From Antedon mediterranea (lineage: Eukaryota; Echinodermata; Crinoidea; Comatulida; Antedonidae), in the NCBI RefSeq assembly GCF_964355755.1, contig NC_092670.1, positions 12,397,201 through 12,461,200 of the forward strand: DNA of 64,000 bases, written 5' to 3'. The position numbers were made by a program, and so were the translations under genes. The notes beneath the pieces were generated by a model, which was not told where the DNA came from, ran no database searches, and saw only the letters and a list, made by a program, of their open reading frames with translations. Shown piece after piece: positions 37,382-48,668 of the stretch. Each line of letters begins with the position of its first letter. Within the stretch, counting starts at the first letter, position 1.

Positions 37382-37700
37382 TAGGCTAGGTAGCCTAGCT
37401 AGGCCTACTAATACTAGGCTAGGCCCTCTAGGCTAGGCTGGAATACTCACTCTATTTAGTAGGCCTAGCCTAGCCTCGGTCCTAGACTACTAACTAGCTA
37501 GCTAGGCCTATATAGGCCTAGGCGGCGCTACTGCAGTTTCGCACCACACTGTTATATCTTCGATTTCTACTGCAGTAGCGCCGCCTAGGCTAGGCCTAAA
37601 GGCCTAGTAGGCCTACTAGGCCTAGGCCTAGAATAGTAGTAGGGCCTAGCCTAGGCCTAGTACTAGTAGGCTAGCCTCTCCTAGCTAGCCTACTAGGGTA
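37382..37700. repeat. CTAGGCCTAG-rich low-complexity block
   Basis: Dense overlapping TAGGCCTA, CCTAGGC and CTAGCTAG words. Smaller clusters of the same words occur at about 34650, 44740-44810 and 61370. Contains the perfect 22-bp inverted pair listed separately. Confidence 0.7.
37516..37590. repeat. Perfect 22-bp inverted repeat with 31-nt loop
   Basis: Positions 37516-37537 (core GGCGGCGCTACTGCAGT) are matched exactly by the reverse complement at 37569-37590. A 75-bp hairpin of this kind in a CTAG-rich block may be a very small MITE or a structural element. Confidence 0.75.
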
Positions 37701-39544
37701 TGTGACCTTCAAATAAAAATCTTTTTTTTTAAACTTATTTACTTACCAGTACTTTACTTAACTAGGCATCAGCAGTGTTACTTACTAAAAAACGCATTTC
37801 AGCGAAAAAATCGTGGATTGTCACTGTGTAGGCCCCTAGACTTTGACGACAAGTGAGTTTGAAACACTAGAGTAACGCCAATTGACGCGAAATGACAGTG
37901 GATAGCAAACACCCACGAACAGAATGGTACATGCAATACCTCAAGTAAAATGCAATATATGTAGGGCATATCCTCAGCGACGTGCTGCAGCAAACTGCCT
38001 TTCCTACTTTTTCGAATCTAGAGATTGTTTACGTTGTCAACATGTCGTCATATTGTAGTCGTTTCGTCCCTGAACGTTGTTTGTTAATTTAAACTTTAAT
38101 TTAAACAAAATAAAATAATAGTAAACCTGAAATCATTATTAATATGGAAAAATATACTCACGGACGTAACAGTGTCACGGGCGTAACTTCCTTGACATTC
38201 ACAGTGATTTCGCGGTAAGCTTTCGCTTGCCTGATTTTCCAGCCCTCAATTTTGCATTGGCGCGATAAGGTGAGAGCGGGAGAAAATGTCATCGCCTGCA
38301 AGACTCGCTTATCGCCTGCTTACCGATCTGGTGTGATGTTGGCTTTTCACGGGCGTAACATCAATTTTGACATACGAAGTTAACTTTATCTAATAAAGTT
38401 ATTTAATAATAAAACAACTTGTTGTGGAATAGTTTAGATTATTTACCGAATATAATTCTTGTTAGACAATTATTTTGTCGCATTTTTGTATTACTTTTTA
38501 TTTACTTTGTAGCAATAGTGGTTGTGTGAAATTGGGCTATTTTTTGACATACGACAGTTACGTCCGTTAATGCCATCTTTCAGTAACTTTTTTTCATTGT
38601 TAAATATGTTAGATTTTTTTGGTCTTTTCACATGATTTATTTTCGCTATTATTGTTGAATTATAATCATGAACAAACATTGTGGGTTTGGAGTAAAAATA
38701 AATATATGCCTTGTCCAGTTATAAGTATAAATCAATGTAAGGTTTTTCACAGTGAGAAAGTGACCAGTACTAGTTTGTATTCAAGTAACACAATGGGAAA
38801 AAAAGTCCTATGGTGTTTATATTGTTTATTTTATATATACATAAATGCCATAATAATAAAAAAAAAAAAAAAATATTCTATCATCATATTTTTTTAGTGT
38901 ATTCAGTATATAAAAAATACACCTTTTATGTGTTGGTTTACCGTGAAAGGACTCATATATATTCTTTGCTTATGGTCATACACACCGCGCCATGGTTTTT
39001 TGTTTCGTTTTGGAAAACTATGGGGCGCCTTTTATTCTCGCAGTTTATTATACTAAAGGAAAGAAGCTGTTCACACGGTGGCTTGTAAATTACAAAAACA
39101 CCTTTTTAATTTACAGAAATCACGACAAAAACAAGAAAAAACACACAAGCACACACACACTAACAAACAAACCCCCCCAAAACATGATTTCAATCTTTTT
39201 GGTGAAGTTGTATTATGAACCTAGAACGTTAATTGCACACACTGCTGCTGCGAGATAGCGGGATTCTTCAAGGAGATTTTGTTATTCACAAGTTTATGTC
39301 GCAAATTGTTTTCAATGTCACACATTCTGTTTACTCTGATAAAAAGTGTTATACTGTAATAATACTATGTCGATAAATAACTATATTGCTATAGATTTAA
39401 AAAGTTATTATGATTTATTGGTGTAGGCTACGCGTGGAGGAGAACAATTATTGAGGCACTCAAAAACTTACAAAACTATAACAATTAGGCCTATAGTCCA
39501 GGCATAATGGTTCTATTAATATTAAAATTTCCGCAAAAAAAGCA
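37701..39544. other. Non-coding, no gene seen
   Basis: GGACGTAAC / GGGCGTAAC words recur at about 38161, 38177, 38350 and inverted at 38560. A poly-A run lies at about 38858-38872. Several overlapping ORFs of 60-90 codons (38491-39258) have no recognisable features. Confidence 0.45.
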
Positions 39545-40195
39545 TCCAAGCTTAATTCCTTCCTTTCACCTCTTGTATAATTCTCTATTTTTAAAAACAA
39601 AGCTATGCTCGTATCCTTCTCCATCTTCCTCCTACTACTAATTTAACTTCTTTCCACTTCACCATTGTTAATACTCTCTCTTCAGATTTCGATATCAACT
39701 TGGCTGTATTACTTTTAAAGCTCTCCATATTATTCTTGCTCCTCAATCTCCCAGTTATTTGCTAAGATCACATCTAATGGCCGCATGGGCACACGGCAGA
39801 TCACTAACGGTAATCTCCTTATACCCAGACTTTACTTGGAACTTTTCAAACAGTCTTTAAGCTTCAACGCTCCAATTTTTTAAAATTCTCTTCCTTTTGA
39901 TATCCGACTTCATCTTACTCTTCCTTCAAATTTTTGCTCAAGAACCATCTTCTTGTTTAGTTGCTTCCTTTTTCCTATCGTTTCTTCTGAGAGGCCAATT
40001 TAATTTAATTTATTTAATTTTTTATTCTAAATTGTTTGTGCTTTATTTTATCTTTTAAATTATATTTATTTTAATTTAATTTTTATTGTTACATGTTTAT
40101 GTCTCTCGTCATGATGTATTTCTGTGAGGGTCCCTAATGATCAGCTTCGGCTGGATGGACCACCCTCGTAAAATATTGTTTAAATAATTTTTTTT
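39545..40195 (+). pseudogene. Degenerate LINE 3' end (CR1-like)
   Basis: In shifting frames the sequence reads as the C-terminal tail of a non-LTR retrotransposon reverse transcriptase: KALH-ILAPQSPSYLLRSH (about 39713-39770), a RSLT segment, then ...AP.FWNSLPFDIR-like coding (about 39868-39905) and a FKxxLKxHLF-like end, followed by a UTR with GGATGGACCACCC. Stops and frameshifts break it throughout. The order of motifs is that of CR1/L2/RTE-type LINEs; the clade is uncertain. Confidence 0.45.
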
Positions 40196-40807
40196 TTAAT
40201 GGATCACCAGTAAGCCCACTAACAAGAGAACCACCGTAAAAAAGTTTGAAACCATTAAATGAAATGGCATGTGTTATACACAGCCAAACAGATCATTTAT
40301 CATTCTTGTACAGGAATTAGATACCGACCTTTAAAAAAAACATTATTCTTACATAACAGTTAAACATCTTATATAATTCTTGTAATCAACTATTGCTCAT
40401 AACAAAAATATAGCGTAGTAAAATACATGTTGTGGCTTAGTTTCCATTAAGCTAAGTACCATCACAATACTGTTTTTATTTTATTGTTCGAACGGTGAAT
40501 AATAATGTTAACAATTGCTAGTTTTAAAAATGGTATATGTGAGAAGCATTTATGTAGCGGGGTAACTATGTAAGTATAAACTATAGCAATTATTGTCCAG
40601 GCATTTATGGTTACAACTTTGCAAATAAATCACCCTAGAATTTGATCCTCGCACACTATCATGATGATTGGTTGTTATTGAATGAAACAGTACCTGTCGT
40701 CAGATGAAAAATAGCGTATAGTTTGTTTTTTGTGGTGTAATCAACCTAATTTATTCGTTCATCATAATTATTACAAATAAATATTAACATTCTTTTTTTT
40801 TCTCATT

Positions 40808-41015
40808 TATTATTACTATATTGGTTGGTTTTTTTCTGCCGTTTTTCGTCAGTACAATCGGTACATTCTATACTATTGTAAGTTGTTTGCAAGTCTGTTC
40901 GAAAAAAAAACGTATTGCTGGTCGGATAGCCGGCCCGAAAGATCGTGTTTGTCGATACCTCAGGATGCGACGGTCAGCTACTACTTCAAACGCCTGCATT
41001 TCTTTACATTGAAAA
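40808..41015 (+). pseudogene. PAN-exon pseudogene of the PAN-Link family
   Basis: This copy matches the signal-peptide/PAN exon of genes A-C (ACTATATTGGTTG..., CTGCCGTTTTTCGTCAGTAC, AAGTTGTTTGCAAGTCTGTTCG, CTGCATTTCTTTACAT). It lacks 54 bp between TATACTATTG and TAAGTTG, has two extra bases in the run after TGTTCG (frameshift), and is rearranged around the NYSPKD codons. The splice donor is replaced by AATCAAATC. It cannot encode the family protein. Its 5' flank (about 40440-40800) is still related to those of the intact genes. Confidence 0.8.
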
Positions 41016-41395
41016 TCAAATCAAATCAAATATTCTTTATTCATCAAACATAAAACATTGTGAAATACAACAATATATGAATACATTATATATAAAGATG
41101 AAAAGGAAACACATAAAAACTCAAAAGAGCTTGGAAAGTTGTGTCCTCCTACATCCCTAACTAGCCTAAAAACGAATACTTAAATAATAATAAGAAGATG
41201 AGTGTGAAAGCGTTCAATTATCTTCTAAACTATAATACTTTTTTTTTTAAATATCTGGTGGTTCGGCAGAATAATTTGTAATAGCTCAAAAGGAAAGTGA
41301 AAAAACACACCCGAAAACGTAATATTTAAGTTATTGCCTAGTCGTCTAGTTTCCATTAAGCTAAGCGCTTTACTGTTTTTATTTATTGTTCGAAC

Positions 41396-41585
41396 GTCGT
41401 ACGACGGGGTCCGATGACCCGTCTCGTCGGGTAAAAATTAAACATGATTAAAGTTCCCGCGACGACATAAAAACTACACCATTTTAGGACGACTCGTCTT
41501 GTCGGGATTCAACTCGGACAGCACCGACGAGTCACTACGTTTCGTCGGGCCTCACCGTACGACGCTGTCTGAGTTGGCCTTTATA
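41396..41585. mobile_element. CG-rich insertion with GTCGTACGACG-type motifs
   Basis: The flanks (TTATTGTTCGAAC and ATTAACAATTGCTAG) are close together in the related segment at 40488-40520, so about 190 bp are extra here. The insert is rich in CGTCG/CGACG palindromes (GTCGTACGACGG, GACCCGTCTCGTCGGG, CCGACGAGTCAC). No ORF. The exact borders and target duplication are not clear. Confidence 0.45.
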
Positions 41586-41686
41586 TTAACAATTGCTAGT
41601 TAAAAAATGTGTATATTTGAGAAGCATGTTGGTAGCGAAATAGAGTATTAATTAGCGCACTCACTCAAAAACTTGAAAAAAACAAT

Positions 41687-42409
41687 GCCATATAGATGGC
41701 TGCAGTCGCGTGCTCATTAGTGTTTACCGACGACCGACCGACCAACCTACCAACTGACCGAAATTACTGAACATGTTTAAAAATGTTGAAATGTTTAAAA
41801 ACATTTATATTTTTTTAATTTACACGTGCGTAGCCTGTCACTTTTGACGTGCTCGTATAACGTAATTTCGAGTTGAAAAGTAAGTCAAGAAAACAGAAAT
41901 CGGGCAAAAAGAGTGCGCAATAACATTTAACGCGCAGTGCGCGCGCAAATATCTGCGCACTCATGGCAATTTTGTAAACGCCTAAAATTGCCTGAACCGT
42001 ACTCTTATTTCATCGAAAATAAATTTTGAAAATTTTAAGCGCGCGTACTCATGCGTTACATTAGCTACGCACGTAATTGTATTGCCATATGATGATTTAT
42101 GCCCTGAAATTTATGAGTACCAAATTTTATTTAATTGTGATTCATGGTTGTGAAGACGTGATTTCGTTAAATCGTGCGTAGACCGCGTAATTTTTTATTG
42201 CGCACCGTGAAAACATAACCACATCGATTCCTGGCCATAAAGAATATACTGTGAAAAATTGACTTAGCTAGATTAAACTGATATCAAGATAAGGTCAGAA
42301 AGTGATAAAAGGCATAGTGATACCGGATCGACAGACAGACAGACCGACAGGCAGACCGACCGACCGACCGACATAGTAAACTATAGAGTTGCGTCCACGT
42401 GACTAAAAA
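41687..42409. mobile_element. 710-bp dispersed repeat with CCGA runs, copy 2
   Basis: Nearly identical to 24591-25301, with the same start (GCCATATAGATGGCTGCAG), internal GTGCGCAATAACATTTAACG, and end (CCGACCGACCGACATAGT ... GCGTCCACGTGACTAAAAA). One base change weakens the terminal hairpin in this copy. Confidence 0.65.
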
Positions 42410-42520
42410 TGGGTTTCAGGCCATTATGGTTCTATTATTATAATGTACAACCACGTATTAAACTACAACTGATTTAAGAAACTCATACAGACGTAAGTTT
42501 AACAGACTAAAACTTAAAAC

Positions 42521-42690
42521 TCTCACAGATTTTGTTCACTCTCGTAGATTTTGTTCACTCTCACAAAATTTTTTCACTCTCGCAGATTTTTTTCAATGTT
42601 GCATATTTTATTCACTCCCGCAGATGTTGTTCACTCTTACTAATTTTGTTTACTCTTCGTGCAGATTTTGTTTACTCCAGCAGATATTGT
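42521..42690. repeat. ~19-bp minisatellite, about eight diverged units
   Basis: Repeated ATTTTGTTCACTCTCGCAG and variants (CACTCTCGTAG, CACTCTCACA, CACTCCCGCAG, TACTCCAGCAG). Overlapping ORFs here simply read through the repeat. Confidence 0.6.
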
Positions 42691-43445
42691 TCCTACTTGA
42701 AGATTTTATATTTTTTATTAAATTTACGAAATTATGCGCATGTCACAGAACAATAATGTCACAATGGACATTTGGTAATTTTTGTTTGTGCATGTTCACT
42801 CCACTAACATTGTTGAATAATCGGGTCCGTTTGATTGTTTAGTGTGACATGCGCAGCGTGATGTGATTATGCGCAAATGATATCACTATGAGCATTTTGT
42901 AATGGTTTATCAATCATTTTTAATCAAAAAATGATGTTTTACTCAAAAAATAAGTAATTCAAAACTATTATATTTTTTTTAAACTGACATAATATGTGAG
43001 TTGTACACTACATGATTCAATCACTTTTTTATGGTTTCTTGGTTTAATTAGCAATACCCCATTTGAATGGTGTTCTTTGTACACGCGGTTAGTATATCAG
43101 ATGTATTATACTTCCATCATCCAGATATGAAAAATAGCATCAGTAGACCATTTATACCTGATATTGAATACAGGTTTTCAAAAGACGTGGCTTATTCTTA
43201 ATTTACTAATGTATTTAAAATGTTAGATAATTGTTGTAATAGAACTTTTGTTCATAACAAAAAATATAGCATAGTAAAAATAATTGTTAAGTAGTCTTAC
43301 TTTACTTTTTTAGTATATTATTGTTCGAAATATTAACAATTGGATATTTGTTGTTATTTTATTGTGGAAAAAATAAATGTTGATTTGAATTGAATGTATT
43401 GTTAGCGAGGGGAGATTAATATGGTCGCCGCACTCAAATACTTAT

Positions 43446-43575
43446 TTTCACTAATGGTTGGTATTAGATGGAACATTTTACCTGCCGTTGATGAAAAATA
43501 GATAATAGTTTATAAATGTAAGGCAACAGAGTTCGAGGCTAACTTTGATGCAGACTTTCTAAAACGACGGTCAGA
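43446..43575 (+). promoter_or_regulatory. Conserved 5' block of gene A with TATA-like box
   Basis: Shared with genes B and C: TTCACTAATGGTTGGTATT, TAGATGAAAAATAG..AATAGTTTATAAA and GAGGCTAACTTTGATGCAGAC. TATAAA lies at 43511-43516, about 60 bases before the ATG. Role inferred from conservation and position only. Confidence 0.4.
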
Positions 43576-46500
43576 ATGCATTGCCCTAATATATTGGTTT
43601 TTTTTTTCCTGCCGTTTGTCGCCAATGTTATTTCGATTGGTACATTCTATACTATTGAGCCTGGTCAGACTCTAGAAGGATGGAGTTATGAATTAAAGGA
43701 TATCAGTCGTGTAAGTTGTTTGCAAGTCTGTTCGAAGAAAACTTATTGCTGGTCGGTTAACTATAGCCCGAAAGATCGTGTTTGTCGAATCAGTAAACGT
43801 ACACCTCTGGATGCGTCAGCTACTGTAAAGATAGATCAAACGCCTGCATTTCTTTACATCGAAAAAGTGAGTAAAAACGTTCAATTTCTTCTAAATTACG
43901 AAAATTGAACAAACAAAAATTATTTGTTTTTACATTATATGTAAAAAATATCATGAAGGTATAGGAAACAAGTAAAACGTGATATATATGAAAATACGTA
44001 ATATATAATTTATATTGGTTTTCTGTTTCTGAAATGTATTTGCGTTTTTTTTAGATATAGAGCCTACTTATTTTCTCTATTTTTTTGTATTTTAATACAG
44101 GTCTTAGACAGTGACTTCAAAAGACGTGAGTATTCCCAAATAACTCTTCCAAATGTTTGCAACACAGTCATTTTTGTAATAGAAATATTGTTCAATACAA
44201 AAAGATGTCAGGCAATAATATATGTTTGTAGTTAAGTTTCCATTAAAGTAAAGTGCTTTTACTTGTTTAATATTATTATTCTAAATGTATTATTAGCAAC
44301 ATATTTATTGGGCCTATCGATTTATCGCATCACGTCAATGCAATTAATATACAAATAATGAATGTTTATGAGTGTAATGGTACAAATAATGGCACGAGGT
44401 GAATGATGAAAGGTTATATCAACGAGGGGATGAGCCGAGTTGATATAACCTTTCATCATTCACCAAGTGCCATTATTTGTACCATTACACGAATACAAAA
44501 CATTCATTATTTGTTTTATATAACATCTAAATAAATTCTAGTTATTTGAATCAAATAAAAGGTAGCCCTAACCAAAGCTTACTACATTTCATTCACACAC
44601 ATTGATTAAAAACAGTAACATTTGGTTTTTAATAATTTTATATTATTATGTTATATTTATATGGATTTCGTAAACACACCTACTTTTGTGTTAATTATGT
44701 CAACAAACGACCAAACAATCCTAGGACTAGCAAGGCTAAAACGCCTAGGCTAGGCCTAGCCTAATACTAGCATGGCCTAGGCTACCCTAGTAGCCTAGTA
44801 GTAGTACTAGCTTGACTGAAAGGCAAAACTTCGACAGACAATTGGAACTTATCTAAGCTAATTATGGTTTTTCCAACAATTCCACGTCTTGTAGGGATGT
44901 CCCCATTAATTAATCAAAATCCTAAAAACGATCTAAAGCTAATTTAAATGCCTTTTTGAATGAAATTAGTACATAATGTCCAAATCGTACACAAATATCT
45001 GCTGCTGTTGCATATCTCGCGGTGGTGTTTACAAATGAAACTGAGACCAGACGACAGGTGGCGCTGTTGTATTTCACAGTACAGAGCCATATCATAGGAT
45101 AATTTGTGTACTAGATTTTTTTTCATCCGCGAGACGTTTTTTTTTTCGTACACAAAAATGTTTCAAAAAGTACTATTTAACGATCGTTGAATAGTGCGTA
45201 CTATTGCACGCCATGTGACCCATAATCGTCCAATCAAATGACAGGAATTTATTTAGGTGTTATATAATATTCACTATTTAACATCTGGTCACTAACTTGG
45301 TTCCCATTCTAGGCCGTAATGCAAGTGAGTTATCCAATGGCAAGCGACAGTTCAAATAATCTATCACTTGTGATTGGTAAAAACCCTCCCTTGCTTTTCG
45401 TCCTAATGGGAACCAATCTGTAAAGGTTTGCTTTAAAAAATGTTACATTTTACAAACACGTATCTATATATTTTATTGATCTTGTTGAGCTCATAATTCC
45501 TTGTTATATTTATTTAGTTTTCTTACATTTTATTCGTTACATATTTACATTCATTGATCATCATTTAGATGATATTGCTTAGAACGGAATATAATATAAC
45601 TGTTTTCTTAGGGAAAAAATATAATAAACTGCCAATTTCAAATGATCAGTTTTTTTTTTAACGGATATGCCAAATGTCTTCTTAAAAAAAAAAATATGAT
45701 CAAAGTGTCCCCGGTGCGTATATTTGAGGGGTGGGTTGGCGTTTATTCAAAATGATGTTCTATGGGAGAGGCGTTTATTAACCCCATTGGTCATCCGCAT
45801 TTGACAAAGCCTTACTCTAATATATCTCTACACTAATCATTCACATTTTATACTAATATCAATTAGTTACTATCTATTATGTTAATTAACTCGGGCTATC
45901 AACGTTGGCAAGAAATCCGGCTTTATTCCCTGTATATCAGTTGACAATTGCATATTGTGTATTTTTCATTTTAACTATATCATAACGTACTTTTTTTCAG
46001 ATGGCATAGTTTACTATTCGACTGAAGTAACATACGATGACGCTTCAGCTATATGTGAAGATAAGCTAGGTTCACTGGCAACATACGAGCAACTCTATAA
46101 CGCATTCGCCGATGGTGCACAGTGTGCTAAAGGATGGCTTATCAGCAGAGAGATTGCCTTTACAGAAATCTCCTACGCGTGCACAATGAAACCACCGGTT
46201 GAAAGAAGCAATGTGTTTGTTTGTGGACAGTATCGTTTCGGGTTTTATTGTTTTAGAGAAAGAAACATAGTTTCGAGTACACCTACCGCCGATTACATTC
46301 CAAAATCTCAACGGATAATTAGAATAAGTGAGTCATTGACGACTAAGCTGTATCCTGAAGAGGCAGATCAATGTTGTACAGATGATTATTCTGGTAGAAT
46401 GTCTACATCATTCGAGGCCTACAATGCCACTTACTCAATGAATGTTGATTTTTGTGCTCAAGGTTGGTATGCTGGTGGTCTTGATGGAGATGTATGCAAT

Positions 46501-46920
46501 ACAGATAATCAACCATCGAAATACTGGGATCCTGAAACGTTATGGTTGATCTTTTTAACTGAACCATCTTTCAAACAGTTCAGCTTTTGTTATATTCCTT
46601 TACATGGAGATGGTCTCATTTCTCTCCCTGATCCATACCCGCCTCATCGTGTCATAGTCGCGTCTGGGACGACGGGTGCATGGAGTTACACTTACGTGGA
46701 AGCTATAGCCAGGTGCGCGGTCTATGGCGGTACACTTGCAACGCGCGCTGAAGTTCAGAATGCATATAATATGGGTTTAGAGTGTATACGTGCAGGTTGG
46801 ATTAAAGAAGGGTACACTGTGTATGTGTTACAAACACCAAGATCTTGGCAACCAAGTACCGGAATCATCAATCCGAATGACCCGCGTACTGAATCATCTG
46901 CTTATTGTTACATACCATAA
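43576..46920 (+). CDS. Secreted PAN + triple-Link protein, gene A
   Basis: Three exons, 43576-43866, 44101-44125 and 46001-46920, join in phase (0, then 1) into 411 residues. Residues 1-21 are a hydrophobic signal peptide. Residues about 22-97 form a PAN/Apple-like module (GQTLEGWSYEL, SCLQVCSKKTYCWSVNY, DRVC). The micro-exon adds VLDSDFKR. Three Link-type modules follow: 106-192 (HGIVYYSTEVTYDDASAICE, LATYEQLYNAFADGAQCAKGW, VCGQYRFGFYCF), 209-305 (more diverged; FCAQGWYAGG, FSFCYIP) and 321-411 (LATRAEVQNAYNMG, CIRAGWI, SSAYCYIP). Link modules typically bind hyaluronan; PAN modules bind protein or carbohydrate. No membrane segment, so it is probably secreted as a lectin-like or matrix protein. 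The upstream ATG used in B and C is followed by a stop here, so the start is 43576. Its 1.9-kb second intron carries insertions. Confidence 0.8.
44351..44514. mobile_element. 164-bp near-perfect hairpin (foldback MITE)
   Basis: ACAAATAATGAATGTTTAT at 44351 and its inverse ending at 44514 enclose arms of about 70 bp, with a 15-base centre GAGGGGATGAGCCGA. The inner arm reads GGTTATATCAAC / GTTGATATAACC. It lies in intron 2 of gene A and is absent from the matching place in gene B. Confidence 0.75.
44515..45267. mobile_element. ~750-bp element with TATATAACACCTAAATAAATTC termini
   Basis: TTATATAACATCTAAATAAATTC near 44516 is matched inversely by GAATTTATTTAGGTGTTATATAA at 45245-45267. Together with the adjoining hairpin it accounts for the extra ~915 bp of gene A intron 2 relative to gene B, whose sequence passes directly from CAATTAATAT to TCACTATTTAAC. 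It includes a TAGGCCTA cluster at 44740-44810. The minus-strand ORF at 44944-45153 shows no domain. Confidence 0.6.
45297..45416. mobile_element. 120-bp MITE with TTGGTTCCCATT termini (gene A intron)
   Basis: TTGGTTCCCATT and AATGGGAACCAA bound a sequence with AATGCAAGTGAG...CCAATGGCAAGCGACAG and an inner inverted match (ATCACTTGTGATTGGT). The same element is at the same place in gene B (51325-51444), so it predates the duplication. Confidence 0.6.
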
Positions 46921-47184
46921 AGCATATAATTCGCTTTAATGAAAGCGTGTACTATAGTATCATTTTGCTCTTTAAAATGTCAATATTCATGACAGTACAC
47001 TGCAATTATAATTGTACCACACAACATGACATTATGGTTCACGATGCAAGATGACCCTGAACAATTAACAAACGAACAGTCCTAGGCCTGGACTTGCTCT
47101 CCTCTCCTTACAAACATTGCTGTATAAAGTGTGAAGCCACTAGAGAGGTTAAACGTTTCTGTGATGGTAATGGTCCTTCTCGTT

Positions 47185-47735
47185 TTAAAATGTTTTTCCA
47201 CTGTTCCACTTTCTTTTCTTTCTCCTTTCTTTTTCTCACTTTCTTTTCCGCTTTTTTAATTTTGTTAAATTCTTTTTATTCTTGTTTTAAAATTTTTTTT
47301 TTAATCTATTTTTTTCTTTTCATGTTGAAAATTTTCCCCTATTTTACTTTCTTCCCTATTTTTTCTTAATTTTTTCTTCTCCCCATTCTATTTTTTTTTG
47401 CTATTTTTTCTTCCTTCTTTCATTTTTTCTTTCTTTTTTTCGATTTAATTTCTATTTTTTTTAAATGTATTTTCTTTCTTTCTTTCTCTTCTTTCTTTTC
47501 TTGCTTTTTTCTCTTCTTTCTTCTTTTCTTTTTTCTAATTTTGTTTTCATTTCTTTTTTTTAATATTTTAATTTTTTAATATTTCTTACAACATTAAATT
47601 TCCCGTTTTATCTTTTCTTTCCATTTTTTTTCGTTTTTCTTTCTTTCTTTTATTATTATTTTTCTCTTTCCCTTTTTTACTTTTTTTCTACCATTTTTTC
47701 ATTTCTTTATTTGCTTTTTTTAAATATTTTGAATT
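47185..47735. repeat. Pyrimidine tract (TTTCTTTC-rich)
   Basis: About 550 bp of almost pure T and C on the plus strand, with few purines. It lies between the end of gene A and the Link pseudogene. A shorter relative follows gene B at about 53368-53570. Long polypurine/polypyrimidine strands may adopt triplex structure. Confidence 0.85.
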
Positions 47736-47765
47736 GCTGAACTGCTACATTTGCTCCAACAATTG

Positions 47766-48668
47766 ATAGGGCGTTACTGGTTACATATCATCCGGAAGGA
47801 AGCTTCTGTCCTTTGTGAAGATAAGCTAGGTTCACTGGCAACGTACGAGCAACTCTATGACGCATTCGCCGATGGTACACAGTGTGCTAAAGGATGGCTT
47901 ATCAGCAGAGAGATTGCCTTTACAGAAATCTCCTACGCGTGCACAATGAAACCACCGGTTGAAAGAAGCAATGTGTTCGTTTGTGGACAGTATCGCTTCG
48001 GGTTTTATTGTTTTAGAGAAAGAAACATAGTTTCGAGTACACCTACCGCCGATTACATTTCAAAATCTCAACGGATAATTAAAATAAGTGAGTCATTGAC
48101 GACTAAGCTGTATCCTGAAGAGGCAGATCAATGTTGTAGAGATGATTATTCTGGTAGAATGTCTACATCATTCGAGGCCTACAATGCCACTTACTCAATG
48201 AATGTTGATTTTTGTGCTCAAGGTTGGTATGCTGGCAGAATTTGTGGTGATATTTGTAAAACAGATAATTCAAATACTGGTATCCTGAAAAGTTAAGTTA
48301 TATCTTTATAAGTGAATCATATTATAGGCCTAAACAGGTTTTTTTTAACTTTTGTTATATCCCTTTACATGGAGAGGAGCTTATTTCTCTCCCTGATCCA
48401 TACCCGCCTCATCGTGTCCTAGTCGCATATGGAGAGTTACACTTACGACGACGCAATAGCCAAGTGCGCAGACTCTGGCGGTACACTCGCAACGCGCGCT
48501 GAAGTTGAGTACGCAAATAACATGGGTTTAGAGTGTATCCGTGCAGGTTAAATTAAAGAAGAGGATAAGGTGTTTGTGTTACAAACATCAAGGTCTTGGG
48601 AAAGCAGAACCGGAGTCATCAATTTTGTTGATCCGCGTACCGAATCATCTGCTTTGTTATATACCATT
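47766..48668 (+). pseudogene. Link-exon pseudogene
   Basis: From about 47805 the sequence follows the large exon of genes A and B (SVLCEDKLGSLATYEQLYDA, AKGWLISREIAFTEISYACT, DFCAQGWYAG) but ends in TAA at 48294-48296 after a frameshift in the second Link module. Homology goes on past the stop with further damage: a deletion around the start of the third module, TGG changed to TAA in the AGWI codons (about 48547), and a frameshift near the end. The first codons are replaced (GGGCGTTACTGGTTACATAT) and no splice acceptor is seen at the usual place. It is therefore a relic, perhaps of a lost gene between A and B. Confidence 0.85.

Noticed and set aside
38491-39258. Cluster of overlapping ORFs of 60-90 codons
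   Set aside because: No domain, start context or splice support; composition is that of AT-rich non-coding DNA.
47094-47369. ORF rich in Phe/Ser/Leu after gene A, and the similar ORF at 53282-53656
   Set aside because: It reads through pyrimidine tracts; no real protein signature.
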